Below are positions 30,314-38,848 of a stretch of 44,232 nt of DNA, one piece after another. The notes under the pieces are model-generated. The model did no database searches, was not told the origin of the DNA, and was given only the letters and a program-made list of their open reading frames with translations. The stretch comes from DAOTTI01 sp034437795. Lineage in GTDB: Bacteria > Chloroflexota > UBA11872 > UBA12225. The stretch covers positions 1 through 44,232 of the forward strand of contig DAOTTI010000070.1 in NCBI GenBank assembly GCA_034437795.1. Direction: 5' to 3'. The position numbers and the translations under genes were made by a program. Position 1 is the stretch's first letter. Every line of letters begins with the position of its first letter.

Positions 30314-31633
30314 TCAGCGTTTGGGGCCGGCCTGCTTTTTGTCACCGGTGGGCCGCGCGGGTTGAGCCGGCGGCGGGGATGGACCCTGGCCGCTCCCGCG
30401 CAGCTTCGGGTCCGGCGCGGCAGGGTCTCCGGCCACCTTGGCCGGTGGGGCGGGTACAGCAGGGTTGCCGGCGACCTTGCCCGGCGGGGCGGGTACAGCA
30501 GGGTTGCCGGCCACCTTGGCCGGTGGGGCGGGCGCGCGGTTCGGCGGACTGCCATCGTTCCGCTTGCTCTCGCGTGGGGTCGGCGGCGGCTGGCTGTTGG
30601 GTCTTGCCTTTTCTCCTTCTGGGGCGGACCGCTCATTCGTCTTGGCGGCTGCGAGGGCCGGCCGCCGCTCCGGCTGCGGTTCCTGTGCGCCCCCGACTTG
30701 GGGCGTAAGCGGGCGTTGCGGCCCTGCCTCCTGCGGCGCCGCGCGGGGCTCGGCCGGTGGGGGCGCGCCCGCCGCGATGGCCCGCACCGTGCCGGCAGGG
30801 GCATCCGGCTGCCCTGCCCCACGCGGACCGGCCGCGGGCTTGGCTCTGGGGCTGGACGCTCCCTCCCGTGCCAGCGTGGTTGGGCCGCTGCCACGGCGCC
30901 CCGTCTGACTGGCCTCCGCGGCGTGCTGGTCCTGGTCCTCGTCCGGGGGCCTGGCGCGTGCGGCTTGGGCCCGTTCCTTCTCGTCCCGCTCGGGCGTACC
31001 CCGCTCTGGCTCCCGCTCCTTGCCTGCCCCGCTCGCTTCGTCGGCTTTCTCTTTCTTGTCGTCCTTGTTTTCTTTGTCTGGCTTGTCTCCCCCGCGCTCC
31101 TGCGCCGGCAGGTCCGCCGCGGGGCCAATGACCTGAAGGCCGAGCGGCGCCGGCGTCACCGGTGGCCTGGGCTCGACCGCCGGCCGTCCTTCGGGGAGTG
31201 CTTCAGGCGGCGCGAGGGTCGACGGCCGCTCGCTGGCGGACGGGCTGCGCTGCGGTACCGGCGCTGCCCCTGCGCGGGGCGGCGGACCGCCCACAATGGG
31301 CCCCGGTGGGAGCATCGGCACGGCTGGCCGCCCGCTCACCGGCGCCAGTGGAACCGCCGGAGCAGCCGGCGGCACGTCCAGCGGGCCGGCCGGCGGCGTT
31401 GCCCCCGCCGGTGGTGGCGGTGGCGGGGCAGCTTGGGGCGGAGGCGCGGTTAGCGGGTCGGGCGCCGGACCCAGTGGCGCGCGCTGCCACATGGTCACAA
31501 GGGCGATGCTCCCCAGAAAGCCGGCACAGCAGTACAGGGCGAGGGCAAGCAGGCCGCGAGTGGCCAGGGCGCTGGCCAAAGGTGGGGCAAGGCGCAACCA
31601 GCGCGCCAGAAACCCGGCTCGAATGCGCATCAT
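30314..31633 (-). CDS. Membrane-anchored proline/alanine-rich low-complexity protein
   Basis: 439 residues. One membrane helix near the N-terminus (TRGLLALALYCCAGFLGSIA, about residues 26-45) is followed by about 390 residues rich in Pro, Ala, Gly and charged residues, predicted disordered and outside or spanning the wall. A highly charged middle (ERGGDKPDKENKDDKKEKAD) and a C-terminal tandem of VPAPP-KVAGNPA units are visible. No enzyme motif. It begins 16 bases after the stop of the histidine kinase gene, so the two are probably one operon, and it may be a partner or accessory of that kinase. A plus-strand frame over the same DNA (30293-31453) looks like a shadow: it lacks a ribosome site and domains. 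Confidence 0.6.
   Translation of the reverse strand: MMRIRAGFLARWLRLAPPLASALATRGLLALALYCCAGFLGSIALVTMWQRAPLGPAPDPLTAPPPQAAPPPPPPAGATPPAGPLDVPPAAPAVPLAPVSGRPAVPMLPPGPIVGGPPPRAGAAPVPQRSPSASERPSTLAPPEALPEGRPAVEPRPPVTPAPLGLQVIGPAADLPAQERGGDKPDKENKDDKKEKADEASGAGKEREPERGTPERDEKERAQAARARPPDEDQDQHAAEASQTGRRGSGPTTLAREGASSPRAKPAAGPRGAGQPDAPAGTVRAIAAGAPPPAEPRAAPQEAGPQRPLTPQVGGAQEPQPERRPALAAAKTNERSAPEGEKARPNSQPPPTPRESKRNDGSPPNRAPAPPAKVAGNPAVPAPPGKVAGNPAVPAPPAKVAGDPAAPDPKLRGSGQGPSPPPAQPARPTGDKKQAGPKR
30429..30539. repeat. 39-bp tandem repeat in the proline-rich gene
   Basis: Units at 30429-30467 and 30468-30506 are nearly identical 39-mers, followed by a partial third unit at 30507-30539. Each encodes 13 residues (A-V-P-A-P-P-x-K-V-A-G-N-P, minus strand), keeping the frame. 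Copy number may vary between strains. Confidence 0.9.
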
Positions 31634-31649
31634 GAGATGTAACAGCCCA

Positions 31650-33719
31650 TCAAGAGGTGCTACGCGCCGCCGTCACCGCGCGTGACGGACCGGCGTCGTC
31701 GCGCGGTTCGATGGCCGGCGGCGCCACGAGTGGCAGAGTGACAGTGAAGGTGCTGCCAGCCAATGGTGCGCTCTGGACGCTGATAGCCCCGCCCAGGCGC
31801 TCGACCATCTGCCTGGTCAGCGCCAGGCCAAGACCGGTGCCCCGCTCGCGACGCACCTCGGGCCGGCCGCCGCGGAAGAACTTGGTGAAGAGGCGCGCCC
31901 GCTCTTCGTCGGTCAACCCGATGCCGGTATCCGTGACTGCGATCTCGATCCAGCGATCGGACGGCGGCGGGGTGCGCCGCGCGGCTGCCTGCTCCGCCGC
32001 CGGTGGAGCCTGGTCCGGCATCGGGCTGGCGGAAGGGCTAGCGCTCGGAGCCGGGCCGGGCCGCGCTCGGACGTGGACGGAGATGCTGCCGCCCTCCGGC
32101 GTGTACTTGACCGCATTGGACAGGAGATTGGTCAGGATCTCTTGCAGCAACAGGCTCGAGGTCCACAGGCGCGGTGCCGCGTCGTGCACGTGGAGCGAGA
32201 CGTGCTGCCGCTTGCTCGCCGCCAGCGCCCGCGCCGCCTCGACGGTCTCCCTGAGCAGGTGGTCCAGGTCCACCTCACCTAACTCCAGATCAAGGCCGGG
32301 ATGGTCGAGGCGGGCGATCTCCAGGAGGTTGTTGACCAGGCGCAGCATATGCCGCGTCGCATCCTCGATCCGGCCCACGTAGGTCTGCTCCCTGGAAGGG
32401 CCACGCGCCTCATCCGCCTCGTGCTGGAGCGCGCGCTTGAGCATGGTGAGATAGCCGATAGACACGGTGAGCGGGCTGCGCAGCTCGTGGGTCAGGAGCG
32501 AGACGAACTCCTCGCGGAGCCGCTCCGCCTCCTTCTGGGCGGTCACGTCCCGAGCGATCCCGATCCCCAGCCCCAGCCGCCCGCCCGGCCCGCGGACGGC
32601 CGTGTAGGTCAGCAGGAGATGCCGCGCCGGCCGGTCCGGCGCCTGATACAGCACTTCCTGCGCCACCGGCCGCTGCTCCGCGTGCGCCTGCAGCAACGGG
32701 CACCGCTCGGGACAGAGCGGCTTTCCCTCGGCGTCGCTATAGCGGCAGACGGCGGCACAGCCCTGCCCAACGAGGCTTTCCACCGATCGCCCGAGCAGGG
32801 CGGCCATGGCCGGATTGGCGGTGGCGATGCGCAGCTCGCCATCAACGGTGTAGATCCCTTCGCCGGAGTGCTCGAAGATGGCCGCCAGCTTCCGCCGTTC
32901 CGCGGCCACCGTGCAGTGCAAGGTGCGCAGGTTCACCAGCGTTCGTACCACCAGCAGCAGGGCCATCATGCCGCCCAGGAGCACCAGCATCGGTTCCATC
33001 CCCAGCGCGGCGTCGACGGCCTGCAGCAGGACGGCGACCGGCAGGACGAAGACGTTGGTGAGCATGTCCAGCCGCGCCAGGCGGTTCAGCCCGCCGGCGC
33101 GAGAGGCACCGGCATCCGTGAGCGTGTGCTGGAGACGGTGTAATGCCGGACCCGCGGCGCCGCGAGAGGCATCGAGCCGGCGGTCCAGCCAGGCCAGGGC
33201 AGTATCGACCAGGCCGGCCACGATGGCGAGGGCGGCGCCGGCGACGACCGACGGCGGGTGCAGGAGCGCGGCGCCATCCGCCCCTCCCGGTGCATCTCCG
33301 ACCAGCGTGCCCAGGGCCGTTCCGGCCGCGATGCCGGCGGCCACGGCTAGCGTGACCCGCGCTCCGCCAGCCAGGCTGTACAGCGCCGGCGCCAGACGGA
33401 TGGCGTTGCCCAGCAGGGCGGCGAAGCCGGCGATCACGGTGGCCGCCACGGCGCCGGCATTCCACCACGCCAGCGTCGTGGGCAGCAGCAGCAGGCTCAC
33501 GTTGCGCTGCCCCGGGTAATGGAGGGTGAGCGCGCCGGTGATGCACGCCGCCAGGCCAAGCGCCCCGAGCAGCTGGCGCCGCTGGTCGGACGCGCCGGAC
33601 GCGCCCAGGAGGTCAGGCAGCAGGTGGGCGGCGGGCACAGTCCACAGCACGGCGAGCGCCGCGGTGATCAGGAGCCAGCGGTAGGCTGGCGCCAGCAGCT
33701 GCCCGCGCCGGTCAGACAT
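31650..33719 (-). CDS. Membrane sensor histidine kinase with PAS domain
   Basis: 689 residues. About eight hydrophobic segments fill residues 10-265, an unnamed integral sensor region. A PAS domain follows (LAAIFEHSGEGIYTVDGELR), containing a cysteine cluster (CAAVCRYSDAEGKPLCPERC) that might bind metal or sense redox. HisKA: FVSLLTHELRSPLTVSIGYL, with the phospho-acceptor His. HATPase_c: N box LLQEILTNLLSNAVKYTPEG, G1 VTDTGIGL, and G2 GTGLGLALTRQMVERLGG. All kinase boxes are intact. There is no adjacent response regulator, so it is an orphan kinase, with the proline-rich membrane protein 16 bases downstream. I start at ATG 33719; an upstream extension to 33785 lacks support. Neither start has a good ribosome site. 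Confidence 0.9.
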   Translation of the reverse strand: MSDRRGQLLAPAYRWLLITAALAVLWTVPAAHLLPDLLGASGASDQRRQLLGALGLAACITGALTLHYPGQRNVSLLLLPTTLAWWNAGAVAATVIAGFAALLGNAIRLAPALYSLAGGARVTLAVAAGIAAGTALGTLVGDAPGGADGAALLHPPSVVAGAALAIVAGLVDTALAWLDRRLDASRGAAGPALHRLQHTLTDAGASRAGGLNRLARLDMLTNVFVLPVAVLLQAVDAALGMEPMLVLLGGMMALLLVVRTLVNLRTLHCTVAAERRKLAAIFEHSGEGIYTVDGELRIATANPAMAALLGRSVESLVGQGCAAVCRYSDAEGKPLCPERCPLLQAHAEQRPVAQEVLYQAPDRPARHLLLTYTAVRGPGGRLGLGIGIARDVTAQKEAERLREEFVSLLTHELRSPLTVSIGYLTMLKRALQHEADEARGPSREQTYVGRIEDATRHMLRLVNNLLEIARLDHPGLDLELGEVDLDHLLRETVEAARALAASKRQHVSLHVHDAAPRLWTSSLLLQEILTNLLSNAVKYTPEGGSISVHVRARPGPAPSASPSASPMPDQAPPAAEQAAARRTPPPSDRWIEIAVTDTGIGLTDEERARLFTKFFRGGRPEVRRERGTGLGLALTRQMVERLGGAISVQSAPLAGSTFTVTLPLVAPPAIEPRDDAGPSRAVTAARSTS

Positions 33720-33836
33720 TACGCGTTCGGGCAAGTCTAACCGCGTTCGTCGCGGGCGCGCCGCCCCGTGGCCCCTTTCTCCCACAGTGAGGGCGCGGGC
33801 GCGCAGCCCCGTCGTGAGGTCAAGGAGGCGAGGGCG

Positions 33837-35027
33837 TCAGACGATTCTCGCCCGCAGGGCGGCGCTGAGGTAATCGATGAGGGTGACGACGATGGCGATG
33901 AGCCAGATGCAGGTCCCGGCCTGGTTCCACTGCAGGAGGTTGATGTACTGCGTGAGGATGAAGCCGATGCCGCCCCCACCCACCAGGCCGACGATGGTGG
34001 ACATGCGCACGTTGATGTCCAGCCGGTAGAGGGTGAAGGACAGGAACTCGGGGATGACCTGGGGGACCACGGCGTAGCGGATCACCTGCAACGGGTGGGC
34101 GCCGGTGGCGCTGATGGCCTCGATCGGGCCGGGGTCGATACTCTCGATCGCCTCCGAATAGAGCTTGCCCAGCGCGCCGATGGAGTGGACGACAATGGCC
34201 AGCACGCCGGCAAAGGAGCCAATGCCCACCACCACGGCCATGATGGTGACCACGATCACTACCTCGATCGAGCGCAAGAGATTGAAGACGGCTCGCGTGG
34301 CGTAATAGACGCCCTGGCCGATGGGGGACCGGCCCATGATGTTGCGCGCGCCGAGGAAGCTCAGGGGTAGGGTGAACAGGATCGCCAGGCTGGTGCCCAT
34401 CAGGGCCAGGAACAGCGTCTCCACCATCAATCTGGAGGCCAAAAGCAGGGTCTCCGTGGGGCGCCAGCCGAAGCGTGGCTCATTGACCACCACGGTGAGC
34501 TGATAGCTGCCCTCTGCCCATGCCGGCGCGTAGAAGGCGTAGTTGATCGTGCCGTCCGGCCCGGTGGTGAAGGTGCCGGCCGACCTGGGCCGCCCGCCCG
34601 CGTCGACAAGCAGGATCTCTCCCTGCTTACGCGCGGGCCAGCCGCTTCCCTGGACGTAGACGATCTCGCCGGGGGGGACCTCCGCGGGGGCCACGACAAC
34701 CCGTGGCCGGCCGTCGCCGCCGGCCACGCGCTGGCCGCCAGGCGCCGCGGCGGGCGCCTGCGGCCCGATGACCACCTGGCCGTCGACAATGGTCCGATCG
34801 ACGATGCGCTCGAAGGCGTCGGGCTGGAGCAGGCCGGTCACGATGTGGCGCATGTTCGGCAGGCCGAAGACGAGCGCAGGGAGGTCGATCTTGGTAATCT
34901 GCCAGCCAATGACGTGCGCCACCACCAGGGCGGCCAGCACCAGCAGGAGGCGCCAGCGCCGCGCCGCTGCGTTCGGGAAAGGGACCGTGGGCGGGCGGGC
35001 GGCAGGGAGCGACCCGGCGCGGGCCAT
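33837..35027 (-). CDS. phnE: Phosphonate-type ABC transporter permease PhnE with extra extracytoplasmic domain
   Basis: 396 residues against about 270 for typical PhnE. The first membrane helix is LLLVLAALVVAHVIGW. After it, about residues 90-190 form an added extracytoplasmic region with an Ig-like beta pattern (EIVYVQGSGWPARKQGEILL ... GTINYAFYAPAWAEGSYQLTV). The permease core then resumes: LFLALMGTSLAILFTLPLSF, the EAA-like loop EAIESIDPGPIEAISATGAH, and helices to the end. It would form the membrane channel for phosphonate, phosphite or related oxyanions. Its ATG overlaps the stop of phnC (TAATG), so translation is coupled. It is third in a phnD-phnC-phnE unit; no phosphonate-degrading gene is in view. 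Confidence 0.88.
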   Translation of the reverse strand: MARAGSLPAARPPTVPFPNAAARRWRLLLVLAALVVAHVIGWQITKIDLPALVFGLPNMRHIVTGLLQPDAFERIVDRTIVDGQVVIGPQAPAAAPGGQRVAGGDGRPRVVVAPAEVPPGEIVYVQGSGWPARKQGEILLVDAGGRPRSAGTFTTGPDGTINYAFYAPAWAEGSYQLTVVVNEPRFGWRPTETLLLASRLMVETLFLALMGTSLAILFTLPLSFLGARNIMGRSPIGQGVYYATRAVFNLLRSIEVVIVVTIMAVVVGIGSFAGVLAIVVHSIGALGKLYSEAIESIDPGPIEAISATGAHPLQVIRYAVVPQVIPEFLSFTLYRLDINVRMSTIVGLVGGGGIGFILTQYINLLQWNQAGTCIWLIAIVVTLIDYLSAALRARIV

Positions 35028-35785
35028 TAGGCCACCTCCACCTCGGCGGCGTCCTCGCCGTAGATCTCATGGAACCTGGCGGCGTTGATCTCGTCGGGTG
35101 GGAGGTCGGCCACCAGCCGGCCGGCGCGGAAGGCCAGCACGCGGTCGGCGTAGCGCCGCGCGAGGCTCAGGAAGTGCAGGTTGCAGATGACGGTGATCCC
35201 GTCCACCTTGTTGATCTCTTCCACGTAGCGCATGACGGTGTGCGACGTGGCCGGATCGAGGCTGGCCACTGGCTCGTCGGCCAGGAGCAGGCGCAGGTCC
35301 TGCATCAGGGCCCGCGCGATCGCCACCCGCTGCTGCTGGCCGCCGGACAGGGTATCGGCGCGCTGGAAGGCCTTGTCGGCGATGCCCACCCGCTCCAGAT
35401 TGGCCATGGCCCGCTCGACGTCGGCCCGCGACCAATGGCCGGCCAGGCTGGGCAGCAGGCTGGCGCTACCTAGGGCGCCGGCCAGGACGTTGGTCAGCAC
35501 GGACTCGCGCTTGATCAGGTTGAACTGCTGGAAGATCATGCCGATGTGCCGACGGATCTCCCGCAGCCGGCGGGGCGAGGCGGCGGTGACGTCCTCCCCG
35601 TCTAGCACCACGCAGCCGCTGGTCGGCTCGACCAGTCGGTTGATGCAGCGCAGAAAGGTGGACTTGCCGGCGCCGGAGAGGCCCACCACCACGACGAACT
35701 GGCCGTCGGGGATGGTGACGGTCACGCCGTCCAGGGCGCGCGTCCCGTTGGGAAAGACCTTGGTCAGGCCGCTAATCTCAAGCAT
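35027..35785 (-). CDS. phnC: Phosphonate-type ABC transporter ATP-binding protein PhnC
   Basis: 252 residues, normal length. Walker A GLSGAGKSTFLRC, Q-loop GMIFQQFNLIKR, signature LSGGQQQRVAIARAL, Walker B LLLADEPVASLDP and the H-loop region NLHFLSLARRYADRVLAF are all intact. It powers the transporter made with PhnE and PhnD. It lies 18 bases after phnD and overlaps phnE by one base (TAATG). Confidence 0.95.
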   Translation of the reverse strand: MLEISGLTKVFPNGTRALDGVTVTIPDGQFVVVVGLSGAGKSTFLRCINRLVEPTSGCVVLDGEDVTAASPRRLREIRRHIGMIFQQFNLIKRESVLTNVLAGALGSASLLPSLAGHWSRADVERAMANLERVGIADKAFQRADTLSGGQQQRVAIARALMQDLRLLLADEPVASLDPATSHTVMRYVEEINKVDGITVICNLHFLSLARRYADRVLAFRAGRLVADLPPDEINAARFHEIYGEDAAEVEVA

Positions 35786-35803
35786 CGAGATCCCGCCATC
35801 CCC

Positions 35804-36805
35804 TCACGACGGGCCCCTCGTCGCCGTGGGGGCTGGCTTGATGCCGGCCGCGACTTCCAGGTCGAGCCTGAGCAGCTCCGCCTTCTTGATCAGCGGGTCG
35901 TAGTCGGCGTGCGCCGCCGCCGTCAGCCCATCGATCGAGTACAGGTCCCGAAGCAGCTTCTTGCCCTGGTCCGTGCCGGCGATCTTGAGCAAGCCGTTCT
36001 TGACCTTCTCCACCACGTCGCGGGGCAGGCCCTTCCGCACGCTCACGGTGTCATTGGGGATCTTATCGGCCTCGAGGATGCGGACGACCTTCTGCATCAC
36101 GTCCGGCAGGGTCGTGAGCACGCGCTGGCGGGCATCGGACTCGGGAGCGCCCGCGTTGGGGCCATACGTTGCCCCGCCATCGACCTGCTTGTTGTAGACG
36201 GCGACGACGACCTTGTCGTGCGCTCCGGCAAAGACGATCTGGCTGAAGAACTTCTCCGGCTCCAGGTTGAACTTCTCCTTGATGTAGGCCGCCGGATAGA
36301 GGTAGCCGGAGGTGGAAAGGGGATCGCCAAAGGCGAAGCGCTTGCCCCGCAGCTCGTCGATCGTCTTGATCCCACTGTCCGCGTGGACGATGAGCTGCCA
36401 CGGGTAGGTCTTGCTACCGGCGCGGACGGTGGCTAGGATGACCTCCACCCCATACCGCTTGTGCGCCACAGCGTAGGAGAAGGGGGCCAGCCAGCCGACG
36501 TCGATCTTGCCAGCGCCCATCGCCTCCACCACGGCCACGTAGCTGGTGGGGACAGAGACCTCGATCTTATAGCCGGTCTCCTGCTCCAGCATCTCGCCCA
36601 ACGGCTTGCCGGTGGCCAGGATGCGCTGCGTCTCGCCTGACGGGACGAAGGCCATCGCCAGGGGCCGCGCCGCCGATCCAACGGCCGGGCCGGCCTGGCC
36701 ACAGGCGGCCAGGGTCCCACCGGCCGTGGCCGCCGCCAGCGCCGCGGCCAGCCCCCCCGTCGCGCGCAGCACGCTCCGGCGCGTGATCTCGTTGCTCCTG
36801 CTCAC
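35804..36805 (-). CDS. phnD: Phosphate/phosphite/phosphonate-binding lipoprotein PhnD
   Basis: 333 residues. The leader SRSNEITRRSVLRATGG has twin arginines, and a lipobox LAAC follows near residue 35. The mature part shows LAMAFVPSGETQRILATGKP, GKIDVGWLAPFSYAVA and GKRFAFGDPLSTSGYLYPAA, the last being the conserved substrate-binding 'GDPxSTSGxLxP' motif of the PhnD/PtxB/HtxB group. GTG 36805 is preceded by GGAGG at seven bases. It is first in the phnDCE unit, 47 bases after recN, so it may be read from a promoter inside or upstream of recN. Phosphite versus phosphonate cannot be decided from sequence. Confidence 0.93.
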   Translation of the reverse strand: MSRSNEITRRSVLRATGGLAAALAAATAGGTLAACGQAGPAVGSAARPLAMAFVPSGETQRILATGKPLGEMLEQETGYKIEVSVPTSYVAVVEAMGAGKIDVGWLAPFSYAVAHKRYGVEVILATVRAGSKTYPWQLIVHADSGIKTIDELRGKRFAFGDPLSTSGYLYPAAYIKEKFNLEPEKFFSQIVFAGAHDKVVVAVYNKQVDGGATYGPNAGAPESDARQRVLTTLPDVMQKVVRILEADKIPNDTVSVRKGLPRDVVEKVKNGLLKIAGTDQGKKLLRDLYSIDGLTAAAHADYDPLIKKAELLRLDLEVAAGIKPAPTATRGPS

Positions 36806-36852
36806 GGTTGTCCTCCTTCCAGGACGGGTTCCTTCCAGGACGTGTTGCTCAT

Positions 36853-38694
36853 TCAGGGCCGGCTCGCGACCGGCCGGCCTGTGGCGCCGCGGGCGCTGGC
36901 GGCCGCGCCGCCTGCCGAGCCCCCACGCCCGCTGCCGGCAGCCACTATAGCGGTCAGGCGGCCGGCTTGCTTCCACTCCGCGGCCCGCCGGCACAGCTCG
37001 CGCGCCTGCTCCAGCGTGGGGACGGTCACGCCGCCCAGCATCTGGGCCAGCTCCCGCTCCCGGGCCTCGCCGTCCAGCGGGGTGACGGTGGTTACGGTGC
37101 GCCCGGCGCGCACCTCTTTGGCGATGTAGTAGTGGCGATCGCCGTAGGCGGCGATCTGGGGCAGGTGGGTCACGCACAGGACCTGGTGGCGGCCGGCCAG
37201 GTGCGCCAGGCGCTCGCCGACGATCCGCCCGCTCCGGCCGCCAATGCCGACGTCCACCTCGTCGAAGATGAGGGTCGGGGTGCGATCCGCCTCCGACAGG
37301 ACCGCCTTGAGCGCCAGCAGGATGCGCGAGAGCTCGCCGCCGGAGGCGGTGCGCGCCACGGGCTTGGCCGGCTCGCCGGGGTTGGGCATGAACCGGAACT
37401 CCACCAGGTCGATGCCGGACTCGTCGAACCGGACCCGCTCCCCGCCCACCGGCACGCCGTCGGGGTCCGGCTCGGAATGCAGCGAGACGAAGAAATGCCC
37501 GCCCAGGCCCAGGGCGTGCAGCTCGGCCGCGACGGCGGCCGCCAGGCGCTCGGCGGCCAGCGCGCGAGCCGCCGAGAGGGCGGCGGCCGCGTCGCCGATC
37601 TCCCGCTCCAGGTCGGTCACCCGCCGCTCCAGCTCGGCGGTGCGGGCTTCACGGTTGACCAGGGCGTCCAGCTGGGCGGCGGCGCGCTCGCCGAAGGCGA
37701 GCACTTCCTCGATGGTGTCGCCGTACTTGCGCTGGAGGCTCTTGATCAGGTCCAGGCGCTCCTCGACCTCCGCCAGGCGCTCGGGCGAGAACTCGATCGA
37801 TCCAGCGTAGGCGCGGAAGGCGCGGGCCAGCTCATCCACCTGGGCTGTGGCTTCGGAGAGCATCGGCTCGTAGCCGGCCATGTCGTGGTCGATGCGGGCT
37901 AGCTGGGCCAGGTCGCGCGCCGCCAGGCCGAGCAGGTCGAGCGCTGCAGGAGCGTCGCCTTCGCCCCCGGCCAGGCGCTCGTGGATGGCCGTCGCTAGCT
38001 CGGCCAGCCGCACGGCGTTGGCCAGCCGGCTGCGTTCCGCGCTGAGGGTCTGCTCCTCGCCCGGCGTGAGGGCGGCGGCGCGGATCTCTTCCACCTGGAA
38101 GGAGAGCAGGTCGATCTGGCGGGCGATCTCCCGCTCATCCTGCTGCATGGCGCGCAGCTCGGCCCGCGCGGCGCGCAGCTCGCGCACCAGGGCAGCCAGG
38201 GCCTGGCGCTGCGGCGTCAAGCCGCCGTAGCGATCGAGGAGGTCGCGCTGGGCCTCAGGCCGGAGCAACGAGAGGTGCTCGTGCTGCCCATGGATGTCGA
38301 CCAGGTAGGCGCCAACCTGGGCCAGCGTGGTCGCCGGCACGGCCCGGCCGTTGATGCGGGCCACGCTCCGGCCACTGCGGCTCAGCTCACGGGCCAGAAT
38401 GAGCTGGCACGCCGGCTCGCCGTCATCCAGGCCCAGCTCGGCCAGCGCCGCCCGGATCGGACCCGCCACCGGCGCGTCAGGGTCCAATTCGAAGATGGCC
38501 TCTACCAGGGCGCGGTCGGTGCCGGTGCGGATAGACTCCACGGTCGTCCGGCCGCCCAGGACGGCGCCGATGGCGTCGATGATGATCGACTTGCCGGCGC
38601 CCGTCTCTCCCGTGAGCACGTTCAGGCCGGGCCCGAACGTGATTCGCACGTCTTCGAGCAGGGCGAAGTTGCGGATGGCGAGTTCCTGGAGCAT
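36853..38694 (-). CDS. recN: DNA repair protein RecN
   Basis: 613 residues, an SMC-like ATPase that acts on double-strand breaks before RecA loading. Walker A GETGAGKSIIIDAIG is at about residues 30-44, and the RecN-specific LVDIHGQHEHLSLL follows. A central coiled coil covers about residues 160-380, then the signature region TASGGELSRILLALK and Walker B TLIFDEVDVGIGG. The C-terminal tail (GSGRGGSAGG...) is low complexity. I start at ATG 38694 (MLQELAIRNFALLEDV), the normal family N-terminus; an upstream extension to 38778 would be artefactual. It follows nadK on the same strand, the common bacterial nadK-recN order. Confidence 0.96.
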   Translation of the reverse strand: MLQELAIRNFALLEDVRITFGPGLNVLTGETGAGKSIIIDAIGAVLGGRTTVESIRTGTDRALVEAIFELDPDAPVAGPIRAALAELGLDDGEPACQLILARELSRSGRSVARINGRAVPATTLAQVGAYLVDIHGQHEHLSLLRPEAQRDLLDRYGGLTPQRQALAALVRELRAARAELRAMQQDEREIARQIDLLSFQVEEIRAAALTPGEEQTLSAERSRLANAVRLAELATAIHERLAGGEGDAPAALDLLGLAARDLAQLARIDHDMAGYEPMLSEATAQVDELARAFRAYAGSIEFSPERLAEVEERLDLIKSLQRKYGDTIEEVLAFGERAAAQLDALVNREARTAELERRVTDLEREIGDAAAALSAARALAAERLAAAVAAELHALGLGGHFFVSLHSEPDPDGVPVGGERVRFDESGIDLVEFRFMPNPGEPAKPVARTASGGELSRILLALKAVLSEADRTPTLIFDEVDVGIGGRSGRIVGERLAHLAGRHQVLCVTHLPQIAAYGDRHYYIAKEVRAGRTVTTVTPLDGEARERELAQMLGGVTVPTLEQARELCRRAAEWKQAGRLTAIVAAGSGRGGSAGGAAASARGATGRPVASRP

Positions 38695-38760
38695 GGCCGG
38701 CGGCCAGGTTAGAGGACGGTCCAGCAATAGTTTACTTGGGGGCGGCCGGCGAAGCGCCGG

Positions 38761-38848
38761 CCAGACCAGATCAATCACGACCAGTGAGCAGTCCCCACTC
38801 CTTACTGGAAGAGGGAACTTTCCGCTGGCCGTGAATAGTCTGGGCTAG
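38761..38848. repeat. REP/MITE-like element, copy E, overlapping the nadK stop
   Basis: On the minus strand it starts CTAGCCCAGACTATTCACGG followed by CCAGCGG and TTCCCTCTTCC. The other end (38761-38795) is a diverged inverted arm, CAGACCAGATCAATCACGACC. The CTA at 38845-38847 is the TAG stop of nadK. It fills the nadK-recN gap. Confidence 0.7.

Noticed and set aside
30293..31453. A 386-residue plus-strand frame opposite the proline-rich gene
   Set aside because: GC-rich shadow. It has no domain, no ribosome site and Trp/Arg-rich composition, while the minus-strand frame has a membrane helix and is coupled to the kinase gene.
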